A stretch of DNA of 64,000 nucleotides from Streptomyces sp. NBC_01016 (GCF_026341035.1 NZ_JAPEOQ010000002.1:992001-1056000); one strand, 5' to 3'. Shown: positions 33,827 through 42,300, counted from the stretch's first letter. Translations and numbers: made by a program. Notes: a model not told the origin generated them from the letters alone.

Positions 33827-35407
33827 TCAGACGGTCATCGGGCGGTCGTGCGCCCCGATCGGCTCCGGCAATTGCGTCCGCCCCGTCAGCCAGCGGTCGA
33901 CCGCGGCGGCCGCCGCCCTTCCCTCGGCGATCGCCCACACCACGAGCGAGGCGCCGCGCCCCGCGTCACCAGCGACGAACACGCCCGGCACATTCGTCGC
34001 GAAGGCGGCATCGCGCGCGAGACGGCCCCGCTCGTCGACGTCGAGGCCCAACTGGTCGATGAGGCCACCGGGTTGACGCTCGGGCCCATGAAAGCCGAGC
34101 GCGAGCAGCACCAGATCGGCGGGCAGTGTCCGCTCCGTTCCCGGCAGCGGCCGGCGCGCCGCGTCCACCTCCTCGAGGCGCAGCGCACGAACATGTCCCG
34201 CGGCGTCCCCTGTGAGGCGCAGCGTGGAGGCGGCGAAGAGCCGGGCGTCCGCGTCGGCCGCCGGGGCCGTGCGCAGCTCACCGGCCTCCTCGTGCGCGGC
34301 GGAGAGCCGGTACAGCTTCGGGTACGTCGGCCAGGGCTCGACGTCCTCGTCGCGCGTGTCGTCCGGCCTGTCGTAGATGTCCAACTGCGTGACGGACGCG
34401 GCCCGTTCACGGACCGCCGTGCCCAGGCAGTCGGCGCCGGTGTCGCCGCCGCCGACGATGACGACGTGTTTGCCGGTGGCGGTGAGCGGTGACTCCTGGG
34501 TGTCCTGTGCCTGCTGGGTGTCCTGGGGTGTGCGCTTCGCTTTCTCGTACGTGCGGTTGGCCCACGGCAGGTACTCCATCGCCTGCTCGACGCCTGCCAA
34601 CTCGCGCCCAGGAACGTCGAGTTCGCGCCATTTTGTCGCCCCGGTCGCGATGATCACGGCGTCGTAGCGGGACCGCAGGTCGGCGGCTTCGAGGTCCCGG
34701 CCGATCTCCGTCGACGTACGGAACCGCACACCCTCCTTGGTCAACTGGTCGAGGCGGCGGTCCAGATGGTGCTTCTCCATCTTGAACGCGGGGATCCCGT
34801 AGCGCAGCAGTCCGCCCGGCCGGTCGTCCCGCTCGTACACGGCGACGGTGTGCCCGGCCCGCGTCAGCTGCTGCGCGGCCGCGAGCCCGGCGGGGCCCGA
34901 GCCGATGACGGCGACGGTCCGCCCGCTGTGCCGGTCGGGCGGCTGTGCGGACACGAAGCCCTCGTCCCAGGCCCGGTCGGCGATGGCGACCTCTACGTTC
35001 TTGATGGTCACAGGAGAAGGAGGGGCGGCCCGTAGGGCCTCGGTTGAGGGTGGTGGTGGGAGACGGGTGGGATGATTGATGGCGAGGACGCAGCCCGCCT
35101 CGCACGGGGCAGGGCACAGGCGGCCGGTGAACTCCGGGAAGTTGTTCGTGGCGTGCAGGCGCTCGCTCGCCGCCTGCCAGTCGTCCCGCGAGACCAGGTC
35201 GTTCCACTCGGGGATCAGGTTCCCCAGCGGGCACGCCTCGTGGCAGAACGGGATCCCGCAGTCCATGCAGCGGTCGGCCTGCGCTTCGATGATCGGCAGC
35301 AGGCCGCCGGGGACGTACACCTCGTCCCAGTCGCGGACCCGCTCCCCGACGGCGCGGCGCGGCGCATCCCGCCGGGGCGTGGTGAGGAAGCCCTTGGGGT
35401 CGGCCAT
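33827..35407 (-). CDS. gltD: Glutamate synthase small subunit (GltD)-like oxidoreductase
   Basis: A 526-residue protein that passes electrons from NADPH through FAD and iron-sulphur clusters. Cysteines of the N-terminal cluster domain are in RCMDCGIPFCHEACPLGNLIPEW and RLCPAPCEAGCVLAIN. The FAD motif is VAVIGSGPAGLAAAQQL and the NADPH motif VVIVGGGDTGADCLG; FVAGDAGRGASLVVWAIAEGR closes the flavin site. A segment of ~20 residues (around HPTRLPPPPSTEALRAAPPS) separates the cluster domain from VTIKNVEVAIAD, where relatives have only a few residues. No gltB gene lies beside it, so it may be a lone paralogue. A Gln/Asp stretch (TPQDTQQAQDTQES) also looks inserted. Confidence 0.88.
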   Translation of the reverse strand: MADPKGFLTTPRRDAPRRAVGERVRDWDEVYVPGGLLPIIEAQADRCMDCGIPFCHEACPLGNLIPEWNDLVSRDDWQAASERLHATNNFPEFTGRLCPAPCEAGCVLAINHPTRLPPPPSTEALRAAPPSPVTIKNVEVAIADRAWDEGFVSAQPPDRHSGRTVAVIGSGPAGLAAAQQLTRAGHTVAVYERDDRPGGLLRYGIPAFKMEKHHLDRRLDQLTKEGVRFRTSTEIGRDLEAADLRSRYDAVIIATGATKWRELDVPGRELAGVEQAMEYLPWANRTYEKAKRTPQDTQQAQDTQESPLTATGKHVVIVGGGDTGADCLGTAVRERAASVTQLDIYDRPDDTRDEDVEPWPTYPKLYRLSAAHEEAGELRTAPAADADARLFAASTLRLTGDAAGHVRALRLEEVDAARRPLPGTERTLPADLVLLALGFHGPERQPGGLIDQLGLDVDERGRLARDAAFATNVPGVFVAGDAGRGASLVVWAIAEGRAAAAAVDRWLTGRTQLPEPIGAHDRPMTV

Positions 35408-35518
35408 GGCCGTCTCCCTACGCCGTGACTGCTGGCTCTGGCTTTGGCTCTTTTCGTCACGATACGTCGGGTGGGCGCGGGGCGCCCCAGCTCATGCCGC
35501 CCCGGCTCAGGTCAGGGC

Positions 35519-36004
35519 TCACGTCAGGGCCAGCACGAACAGGCCCGAGGCGGCGGCGCCTGTCGCGGCCCGTACGTGGTTCCATCGCACCCACTCGGCG
35601 AGATACGTCCGCCACTGCGCGGCGCTGCTCTCGGACTCCTCGTCGCCGGAGAGGCCGGCGAGAGCAGCGTTGCGCGGCACGTTCGCCAGCACCGTCACGC
35701 CGAAGGTGCCCGCCAGATACAGCGCGCAGCCGAGCAGCAGCTCGACGGTGCCGGCCTCGGGCCAGAGCACGAACGTCACGACCGCGATCACCGCGCACAG
35801 CACTGCGGCGCCGAGAAAGACGACCATGAACGGCGGCGCGAGGGCGGCGATATTGATGGCGTTCATCGCGGCGATCGCCTGCGCGGCGGGCAGCGCGCCA
35901 AGACCGCGCATCACGAACGTGGAGAACGCGATGAACACCCCTGAACTCACCCCGCACCAGACCGCCCCCAGCACGACCAGCGCGAAATACGGACCTTCGA
36001 TCAT
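35519..36004 (-). CDS. DUF1772 family membrane protein
   Basis: A 161-residue protein with four hydrophobic segments and the DUF1772 hallmarks VWCGVSSGVFIAFSTFVMRGL, AIAAMNAINIAALAPPFMVVF, VTVLANVPRNAALAGL and a C-terminal WNHVRAATGAAASG. Function is unknown, although the family often accompanies redox genes. AGGGGGG precedes ATG 36004. Confidence 0.8.
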   Translation of the reverse strand: MIEGPYFALVVLGAVWCGVSSGVFIAFSTFVMRGLGALPAAQAIAAMNAINIAALAPPFMVVFLGAAVLCAVIAVVTFVLWPEAGTVELLLGCALYLAGTFGVTVLANVPRNAALAGLSGDEESESSAAQWRTYLAEWVRWNHVRAATGAAASGLFVLALT

Positions 36005-36065
36005 GAGCCCCCCTAACAAGAGGGATCATGCCGCAGTTTGTCGGTTGTGGACAGTGATTTCACGA

Positions 36066-36929
36066 TTACATTGAGCGAACGGTGCCGGTTGTGGCGGTTT
36101 CGTGGAGTGCCGTGAGAGCGGTGGAGCTGTCGAGGGTGGCGGGGGTGCCGGTGGCGTACGGGTCGGGAGCGGTGGATGGGGCGGGAGTGGGCCCCTGCCA
36201 CCCGTCCAGTACCGCCGCCACGGCCTCGGTCACCCGGGACCGCGCCTCCCTCCGGGGCACGCCCTCCATCAGCAGCCGGTCGTAGGGCGTGTCCACATGG
36301 CGCACGGCGGCCCGCACCGCGGCCGCACCCTCCGAAAGCGCCCGCCCCGCCGCACTCCGGCCCACCCGCCCGCTCCCGCGCGCCCCGGCATGCGCGGCGA
36401 TCGCCGCCGCCCGGTCCTCGGGGCAACCGGGAAACAGCCGCCGGATCCGCGCCGCGAACTCCGCCACGAACACCGCGTCCTGCGCCGCCCGCCGCGCCGC
36501 GTCCCGCGCCCGCCGCCGGGCCCGCGCCTCCGCGTCGGCCAGGCAGCGCGCCTCGGCCCGCGCGAGCGCCTGCTCCTCGATGAGCACGCCCTGTCGCTCG
36601 TACCGCCCGCGCCGCCGATGGAAGCGCACGACGACGGCCGAGAGCGCGCTCTCCTCGCGTGCCCTGCGGGTCAGCGCCGTGTCCCCGCGCGGCAGAAACA
36701 CGAGGTGTCCCAGGTCGGCGCAGTCCAGACAGCGGGGCTGCCCGCCCTCCAGGGTCAGGAGCCGGAGCGGCCCCCGACGGCAGGCGCCGCACCGCTTGCG
36801 CTTGACCGACTGGAAGACGAGGGGACTGCGCGCGACGGCCGGTGCGGGGGTGGTGTGCGTGGCCTGCGGCGGGGCGGCGCTGGTCGGCGGTGGGGCGGCT
36901 CGGGGCAGTGGTGGGGTGGCTCTGGTCAT
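36066..36929 (-). CDS. DUF2293 domain-containing protein
   Basis: A 287-residue soluble protein. A Pro/Thr/Ala-rich first 35 residues are followed by a zinc-ribbon-like pair CGACRRGPLRLL ... PRCLDCADLGHLVFLPRGD, an Arg/Ala-rich helix (EARCLADAEARARRRARDAARRAAQ) and the DUF2293 region IRRLFPGCPEDRAAAIAAHAGARGSGRVGRSAAGRALSEGA, then VRHVDTPYDRLLMEGVPRREARSRV. Function is unknown; the pattern suggests nucleic acid binding. It is divergent from the kinase-like gene with only 35 bases between. Confidence 0.75.
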   Translation of the reverse strand: MTRATPPLPRAAPPPTSAAPPQATHTTPAPAVARSPLVFQSVKRKRCGACRRGPLRLLTLEGGQPRCLDCADLGHLVFLPRGDTALTRRAREESALSAVVVRFHRRRGRYERQGVLIEEQALARAEARCLADAEARARRRARDAARRAAQDAVFVAEFAARIRRLFPGCPEDRAAAIAAHAGARGSGRVGRSAAGRALSEGAAAVRAAVRHVDTPYDRLLMEGVPRREARSRVTEAVAAVLDGWQGPTPAPSTAPDPYATGTPATLDSSTALTALHETATTGTVRSM

Positions 36930-36964
36930 ACGGGCGTGATGCCCGCCCGGGCGTGCCCTGCATC

Positions 36965-37606
36965 ATGGAGTGCGTGCGACTTGAAGCGATCACCTGGGAA
37001 CGGCTCGGCGACACCCTCGCCGAGCGGCTGCTCGACCTGAAGCCGGCCGACGGCGGCCCGTGGGTGAAGGTCGCCCTCGACGGGGCGCCGGCCGCCCGCC
37101 CCGGCGAGCTCGCGGCGCTCGTCTCCGAAGCCCTGCGCGTCCGCGGCCGGTCTTCGCTCACGGTCGGCGCGGAGGGTTTTCTGCGCCCGGCCTCGCTCCG
37201 GTTCGAGTACGGGCACCAGGACGTCGAGGCGTACTACAGCGGCTGGTTCGACACGGGCGCCCTGTGGCGCGAGGTGTTCGGACCGCTCGAACCGGACGGC
37301 ACGGGCCGCGTCCTGCCCGACCTGTGGGACCCGGTCGCGGACCGCGCGACCCGCAGCGGATACGTCCAACTCCCGCCCGGCGGAGTGCTGTTGATGCACG
37401 GCCCCCTCCTCCTGCACCACTGGTTCCCCTTCGATCTGACCATTCACGTGAGCCTGTCGCAGGGCGCGCTGCGACGACGTACCGCCGAGTCCGAGCAGTG
37501 GACGCTCCCGGCCTTCGAGCGCTACGACTCCGAGACGGACCCCGCGGCGAGCGCCGACGTCGTCATCCGCGCGGACGACCCGCGCCACCCGGCGTGGAGC
37601 GGGTGA
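36965..37606 (+). CDS. Uridine kinase-like protein with a degenerate P-loop
   Basis: A 213-residue protein related to the uridine/phosphoribulokinase fold. After strand 1 the expected Walker A GxxGxGKS/T is replaced by VALDGAPAARPGEL, which has no lysine; the rest of the fold is present (RSSLTVGAEGFLRPASLRFEYG, DVEAYYSGWFDTGALWREVFGPL, VLLMHGPLLLHHWFPFDLTIHVSLS, RYDSETDP). It may bind a ligand without phosphorylating it. Start is ATG 36965 or GTG 36974; the GTG begins the conserved RLEAITWERLGD segment and GGAG lies just before it, so it is a serious alternative. Confidence 0.65.
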   Translation: MECVRLEAITWERLGDTLAERLLDLKPADGGPWVKVALDGAPAARPGELAALVSEALRVRGRSSLTVGAEGFLRPASLRFEYGHQDVEAYYSGWFDTGALWREVFGPLEPDGTGRVLPDLWDPVADRATRSGYVQLPPGGVLLMHGPLLLHHWFPFDLTIHVSLSQGALRRRTAESEQWTLPAFERYDSETDPAASADVVIRADDPRHPAWSG

Positions 37607-37666
37607 CTGTCCCGCGCGGTGCGGCCGTGGGGCCCGTGCGGCCCTGTGCGCGTGCGGTTCCGCGGC

Positions 37667-38794
37667 TCACAGCCAGCCGTTGCGCTTGAATCCCCGGTAG
37701 ACGACGAAACAGATCACGGCGATGACGGACATCATCAGCGGATAGCCGAACCGCCAGTGCAGCTCCGGCATGTTCTCGAAGTTCATGCCGTAGACGCCGC
37801 AGCCCATCGTCGGCACGGCCACGATGGCGGCCCACGCCGTGATCTTGCGCATGTCCTCGTTCTGCGCGACCGTCACCTGCGCCAGATGCGCCTGGAGGAT
37901 CGAGTTGAGCAGTTCGTCGAAGGACGCTATCTGTTCCGCCGCCCGCAGCAAGTGGTCCGACACGTCGCGGAAGTACGCCTGTATCTCCGGCGGCACGGCG
38001 GGGAAGGGGCGCCCCGAGAGTTCCTGTATCGGCCGGGTCAGCGGCACCACGGCCCGCTTCAACTCGAGCAGCTCGCGCTTGAGTTGATAGATCCTGCCGG
38101 GGTCGGCCTTCGCTCCGTTCGGCGCGAAGACGTCCGCCTCGACCTCGTCGATGTCCGCCTGGACCTCGTCGATCACCGTCAGGTAGTCGTCGACGACGTT
38201 GTCCGCGATCGCGTGCAGCACCGCCGCCGGGCCCTTGGCCAGCTGCTCCGTGTCCGCCTCGATGCGCTCGCGCACGGGGCCGAGGGAGCCGTGCCGGCCG
38301 TGCCGCACCGTGATGACGAAGTCCTGGCCGAGGAACACCATGATCTCGCCGGTGTCCACGACCTCGCTGGTCGCGGTGAGCTCCGCGTGGTCGACGTAGC
38401 AGACCGTCTTCAGGACCGCGAAGAGCGTCTGCCCGTACCGCTCCACCTTGGGGCGCTGGTGCGCGTGCACCGCGTCCTCCACGGCCAAGGGGTGCAGGTC
38501 GAACATCTCGGCGATGTCCGCGAACTCCAGCTCCGACGGCTCGTGCAGCCCCAGCCAGACGAATCCGTCCGCCGCCTTGCGCACCGCGCGCACCGACTCG
38601 ACGAGATCGCTGCCGCCCGACTCGCGCACGCCGTCCCGATAGGTCACGCAGTTGACCACCGCGGAGCCCAGCGGCGAGCGCGCCGGGTGGCTCAGGTCGA
38701 CCTTGGGCGTCCGCCTCGCGAGCCGCGCGACCTTGCGCAGGCTGCCCACCCTGCGCAGACCGCCGACCTTCCGCAGATTGCCCGCCATCGACAT
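37667..38794 (-). CDS. corA: CorA family magnesium/cobalt transporter
   Basis: A 375-residue membrane channel for Mg2+ (and Co2+). The large N-terminal cytoplasmic domain (residues ~30-310) is followed by two helices; the selectivity loop YGMNFENMPEL is present between them, as in all CorA proteins, and the C-terminus is basic (YRGFKRNGWL). The first 25 residues contain a repeated basic-hydrophobic unit (LRKVGGLRRVGSLRKVARL), unusual for CorA. GGGAGGGG precedes ATG 38794. A weak match to the damage-type promoter (TGTCGGTG-N8-CAGACT) lies at 38862-38883. Confidence 0.93.
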   Translation of the reverse strand: MSMAGNLRKVGGLRRVGSLRKVARLARRTPKVDLSHPARSPLGSAVVNCVTYRDGVRESGGSDLVESVRAVRKAADGFVWLGLHEPSELEFADIAEMFDLHPLAVEDAVHAHQRPKVERYGQTLFAVLKTVCYVDHAELTATSEVVDTGEIMVFLGQDFVITVRHGRHGSLGPVRERIEADTEQLAKGPAAVLHAIADNVVDDYLTVIDEVQADIDEVEADVFAPNGAKADPGRIYQLKRELLELKRAVVPLTRPIQELSGRPFPAVPPEIQAYFRDVSDHLLRAAEQIASFDELLNSILQAHLAQVTVAQNEDMRKITAWAAIVAVPTMGCGVYGMNFENMPELHWRFGYPLMMSVIAVICFVVYRGFKRNGWL

Positions 38795-38967
38795 GCTCGG
38801 CCCCTCCCGTTTCCCATCCGCTTTCCATCGCGATTCCGTCGCGAAGATGACTTGGTGGGCCAGTCTGCCAGCGGTCACCGACAGTGCGTCCACCCCTGTG
38901 GGAACGGAAGGCTCCGCTCCGCTGCGCAATGTCCCGTATCCAACGATTGGGCTGAGATGATCGGTTC

Positions 38968-39765
38968 ATGATGCGATCAGGCGAGCACGCGTACCTCCTC
39001 GACAACCAGCAGCCGGAGGCGGGGCGGCGCTTCGACGCCTTCTCGGTCCTCTTCGACCCCACGACGTTCCGGCACATCGAGCGTCTCGGTATCGGTTCCG
39101 GCTGGCGCTGTTGGGAGGTCGGGGCCGGTGGTACGTCGGTGGTCTCGTGGCTCGCGCGGAAGGTCGGGCCGACCGGGCGGGTCCTCGCCACCGACATCGA
39201 CACGTCCTGGCAGACCGCCACGCCGCGGACGCCCGTCGAGGTGCGGCGCCACGACATCGGTGTCGACGAGCCGCCCGCGGAGAGTTTCGATCTGGTGCAC
39301 GCGCGGCTCGTCCTGGTCCATGTCCCGGACCGGGAGCGGGCGTTGGCGTCGATGATCCGTGCGCTTCGCCCCGGCGGGCGGCTGCTCATCGAGGATGCCG
39401 ACCCGGCGCTTCAGCCCCTGCTCTGCCCGGACGAGGCGGGGCCCGCGCAGGAGCTGGCCAACCGCCTTCGGCACGGCTTCCGTTCCTTGCTGGCTGAGCG
39501 TGGCGCCGACCTGTCGTACGGCCGCAAGCTGCCGGGGCTGCTGCGTGCGGCGGGCCTGCGGCAGGTCGAGGCGGACGCGTACTTTCCGCTGGCGTCACCG
39601 GCCTGTACGGCGCTGGAGACGGCGACGGTCGGGCAGATCCGCGAGCAGCTCGTGACGGCGGGCCTGGCAACGGACGCCGAGATCGACCAGCATCTGGCGA
39701 ACGTGGCCGAGGGCACGATGGACCTGGCGACGGCGCCGCTGATCTCGGCGTGGGGCAAGAGGTAG
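38968..39765 (+). CDS. SAM-dependent methyltransferase
   Basis: A 265-residue methyltransferase with motif WRCWEVGAGGTSVVSWLA (SAM binding; the usual DxG is VGAGG), VLATDIDTSW, FDLVHARLVLVHVPDRERALASMIRALRPGGRLLIEDADP and a helical C-terminal half. The pattern is like UbiE/tocopherol-type methyltransferases; the substrate is unknown. The gene starts at ATG 38968 or the next codon and is divergent from corA. A repeat-rich noncoding stretch follows. Confidence 0.8.
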   Translation: MMRSGEHAYLLDNQQPEAGRRFDAFSVLFDPTTFRHIERLGIGSGWRCWEVGAGGTSVVSWLARKVGPTGRVLATDIDTSWQTATPRTPVEVRRHDIGVDEPPAESFDLVHARLVLVHVPDRERALASMIRALRPGGRLLIEDADPALQPLLCPDEAGPAQELANRLRHGFRSLLAERGADLSYGRKLPGLLRAAGLRQVEADAYFPLASPACTALETATVGQIREQLVTAGLATDAEIDQHLANVAEGTMDLATAPLISAWGKR

Positions 39766-39883
39766 GCGCGCTCGCCTCCGGCGGGGCCTGGACCGATCCG
39801 CCGCGATACGGCTCCTTGCCTGTTGCGGCGGATCGCCTTACGCCCAGGGGCTCCGCCTGTTGCGCCCGACCGCCCTACGCCAC

Positions 39884-39926
39884 GGGGCTCCGCCCCGGAC
39901 CCCGCGCCTCAATCGCCGGCGGGGCT
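39884..39926. repeat. Dispersed REP-like element, copy 3
   Basis: GGGGCTCCGCCCCGGACCCC followed by CTCAATCGCCGGCGGGGCT; identical to copy 1 over nearly its whole length. Confidence 0.85.
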
Positions 39927-39935
39927 GGAAAGATC

Positions 39936-39978
39936 GGGGCTCCGCCCCGGGCCCCGCGCCTCAATCGCCGGTGGGGCT
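39936..39978. repeat. Dispersed REP-like element, copy 4
   Basis: GGGGCTCCGCCCCGGGCCCC followed by CTCAATCGCCGGTGGGGCT; in tandem with copy 3 at a 52-base period. Confidence 0.85.
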
Positions 39979-40384
39979 TGATTTGCCCCGCCCCCCGGCA
40001 GGCAATGGCCCGGCTCCCGCCCATCTCCCACCACCCGCCCCCTCCGGGGGCGTCGGCCCGACGGGGCCGCACCACGCCTTGGGCAACCTCCGCCAGCCGC
40101 GACTCCCCGCCCGCTGCGGTCGACGCCTCCCCGCCTTGGGTAACGCCCACTACGGCTCCCCACCCGCTGCGGTCGGCCGCCCCCGCCTTGGGCAATCTGC
40201 CGCCTTGGGCGGCAGGGTGGGCAAGGCGGCGCCCCGGTGCCGCGCAACCAGAACGACAGGCGCCGGCCCCGGCAAAGCGTCGAACCCCGGTGCCGCGCGT
40301 CGGCCACCGTGGGCGTCCGCCCCGATACAGCTCAACGACCCCGGTACCGCGCAGCAGTCACGCGGGGCCCGGCCCGACGGCCGG

Positions 40385-41299
40385 TTACCGCCCAGGTGGC
40401 CTCCCGCCCACCACTCCCACCGCCACCGCCCCGGCCCGGCACCCCTCGTCCACGGACTCCCGCCACCCCGCACCCCGGAGCCGCGCAGCGAGGACCGTTC
40501 CGGTGAAGGCGTCGCCCGCCCCCGTGGAATCGCGCACCACCACCCCCGCCGCGGCGCCCACCCGCTCGCGGACCACCCCGCCCCGCGCCACACACGCCCC
40601 CGCCGCCCCCGCCTTCACCACCACCACGGGAAACCGCCCGCTCAACTTCGCCGCCGCCCCCTCCGCCCCCGGCTCCCCGCTCAGCAACACCGCCTCGTCC
40701 CGGCTCGGCACCAGCACATCCACCCCGTCGACCAGCGCAAGGAACCGCTCGACCCCGAGCTCCCGCAGGAACCCGGTCGACGCCGGATCCAGACTCACCG
40801 GCACACCACGCGCGCGTGCATCGGCCACGGCTGCGGACACCAACTCCCGCCCGGTGGCGGAGAAGCACAGGTACCCGGACAGATGGAGCAGCTCGACCCC
40901 GTCGAGCAACGCCGGCGACCAGTCCTCGGGCCCCACCCGCACCGAAGCCCCACCGTCCGCCAAGAACGTCCGCTCACCCCCGGCACCCGCGTCCACCAGA
41001 CAGATCACCGCCCCGGTCGGCGCCTCCGCGTCCACCACGAGCCGCGGCCGCACCCCGCACCGTACGAGCTCCTCCTCGTGCCACCGCGCGGAATCCACGC
41101 CGACCCGCCCGAGCAGCACCACATCCCGGCAGCCCTGGTACGCCGCCCAGCACGCCACATTGGCCCCGGCGCCACCCGGCACCGTACGGATCGAGGCCGC
41201 CGTGTCCGTGCCCGTCGCAAGCGGCCCACGATGCCGCGCGACGACATCCGTCACGACGTCGCCGACCACCAGCAACGCCCCGCCGCCGGCCCCCGTCAC
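40385..41299 (-). CDS. psuK: PfkB family kinase, probable pseudouridine kinase
   Basis: A 304-residue ribokinase-family enzyme. It has the N-terminal glycine pair VPGGAGANVACWAA near residue 38 and the C-terminal PfkB signature DSTGAGDAFTGTVLA near residue 253 with the catalytic aspartate in GAGD. Its GTG shares bases with the stop of psuG (GTGA), so it most likely makes pseudouridine 5'-phosphate, which PsuG splits. The start at 41299 is well defined by this overlap; the upstream open frame is the shadow of psuG. The 3' end runs into a repeat-rich noncoding interval. Confidence 0.85.
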   Translation of the reverse strand: MTGAGGGALLVVGDVVTDVVARHRGPLATGTDTAASIRTVPGGAGANVACWAAYQGCRDVVLLGRVGVDSARWHEEELVRCGVRPRLVVDAEAPTGAVICLVDAGAGGERTFLADGGASVRVGPEDWSPALLDGVELLHLSGYLCFSATGRELVSAAVADARARGVPVSLDPASTGFLRELGVERFLALVDGVDVLVPSRDEAVLLSGEPGAEGAAAKLSGRFPVVVVKAGAAGACVARGGVVRERVGAAAGVVVRDSTGAGDAFTGTVLAARLRGAGWRESVDEGCRAGAVAVGVVGGRPPGR

Positions 41300-42201
41300 A
41301 CCGCGGCCCAGGCCACCGCGACGCGCGCGGCGAGCCGCACGTTCCCGCGCACGGCCGCCAGGTTGGCCTCCAAGGACGCACCCTTCGTCAGCCGCGCCAA
41401 GTAGTCGAGCAAGAAGGGCGTCACGGCCTGCCCGCCGACGCCCTGCCGCTCGCACTCCCGCAACCCGCTCTCCAGCACGCGCGCGTGCAACGCCGGATCC
41501 AACTGCTCCGCTTCCGGTACGGGATTGGCGAGGATCAACGCCGAATCGCCGGCGGCCAGGTCGTCCTGGGCGCGCATCACAGCCGCCACCTCACCCGGAG
41601 AGCGCAGTGTCCAGTCCACCGGCTCGCCCGAGTCGGCGAGATAGAAGCCGGGGAAGCGCTCGGTCCGATAGCCCGCCACGGACACCCCCAGGGTCTCCAG
41701 GCGCTGCAACGTCGCGGGCACGTCCAGAATCGACTTCACACCGGCGCACACCACGGTGATCCGGGTCCGCGCGAGCAGACCCAGGTCCGCCGACTCGTCC
41801 TGCGTCTGCGTCCACCCCCGGTGCACCCCGCCGAGCCCACCCGTGGCGAACACCCGCACCCCGGCCCGCGACGCGAGCAGCGCCGTCGCCGAGACGGTCG
41901 TCGCGCCGCTCGCGCCCGTCGCCACCGCCGGTGGGAGATCGCGGTGGCTGAGCTTGCGGATCGCGTCGTCGTTCGCCACCCGCTCCAACTGCTGCTTGTC
42001 CAGGCCGACATGCGGCCGCCCGTCGAGCACCGCGATCGTCGCGGGCACCGCGCCCTCGTCGCGTACGGCCTTCTCCAGTTCGTGCGCGACCCGCAGATTG
42101 CGCGGTCTCGGCAGCCCGTGCGCGATGATCGTCGACTCGAGGGCCACCACCGGGCGCCCCGCCCCGACCGCGTCCCGCACCTCCTCCGAAACGATCAACA
42201 T
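41296..42201 (-). CDS. psuG: Pseudouridine-5'-phosphate glycosidase
   Basis: A 301-residue enzyme that splits pseudouridine 5'-phosphate to uracil and ribose 5-phosphate. Family motifs are clear: ALESTIIAHGLPRPRN near residue 20, VGLDKQQLERVA with a conserved lysine, FATGGLGGVHRG near residue 129, and VCAGVKSILDVPATLQRLETLGV with the Schiff-base lysine. Length is normal. ATG 42201 follows CCGGAGGCGGAGG. It forms a coupled operon with the kinase. Direct repeats of TGACATC at 42234-42240 and 42255-42261, 21 bases apart, lie in its upstream region and may bind a regulator. Confidence 0.93.
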   Translation of the reverse strand: MLIVSEEVRDAVGAGRPVVALESTIIAHGLPRPRNLRVAHELEKAVRDEGAVPATIAVLDGRPHVGLDKQQLERVANDDAIRKLSHRDLPPAVATGASGATTVSATALLASRAGVRVFATGGLGGVHRGWTQTQDESADLGLLARTRITVVCAGVKSILDVPATLQRLETLGVSVAGYRTERFPGFYLADSGEPVDWTLRSPGEVAAVMRAQDDLAAGDSALILANPVPEAEQLDPALHARVLESGLRECERQGVGGQAVTPFLLDYLARLTKGASLEANLAAVRGNVRLAARVAVAWAAV

Positions 42202-42300
42202 GCCTCCGCCTCCGGTCAGTTGACTGTCACCTCTGACATCTTCCCCCGCTCCACTGACATCCCTGGCGGACGCGCGTCGCCCCCAAACGCTCCATGAACC

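Larger units (their letters stand above)
39766..40384. other. Noncoding, repeat-filled interval
   Basis: No gene is supported in these 619 bases. They hold two full dispersed REP-like elements (39884-39926, 39936-39978), partial copies before them (GGGGCTCCGCC at 39847), then three degenerate units, each ending in GCCTTGGG followed by a variable base and AA (near 40075, 40131 and 40186), and three copies of CCCCGGTGCCGCGC or CCCCGGTACCGCGC (near 40231, 40286 and 40340). Both flanking genes end into it. Confidence 0.75.

Noticed and set aside
38862..38883. Possible fifth exact PafBC-type promoter before corA (TGTCGGTG-N8-CAGACT)
   Set aside because: The -10 begins CA instead of TA; it is kept only as a weak candidate.
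42236..42260. PafBC-type promoter before psuG (ATGTCAGTG on the minus strand)
   Set aside because: The base pattern eight positions on is GAAGAT, which lacks the required T at the first -10 position, and pseudouridine catabolism gives no functional reason.
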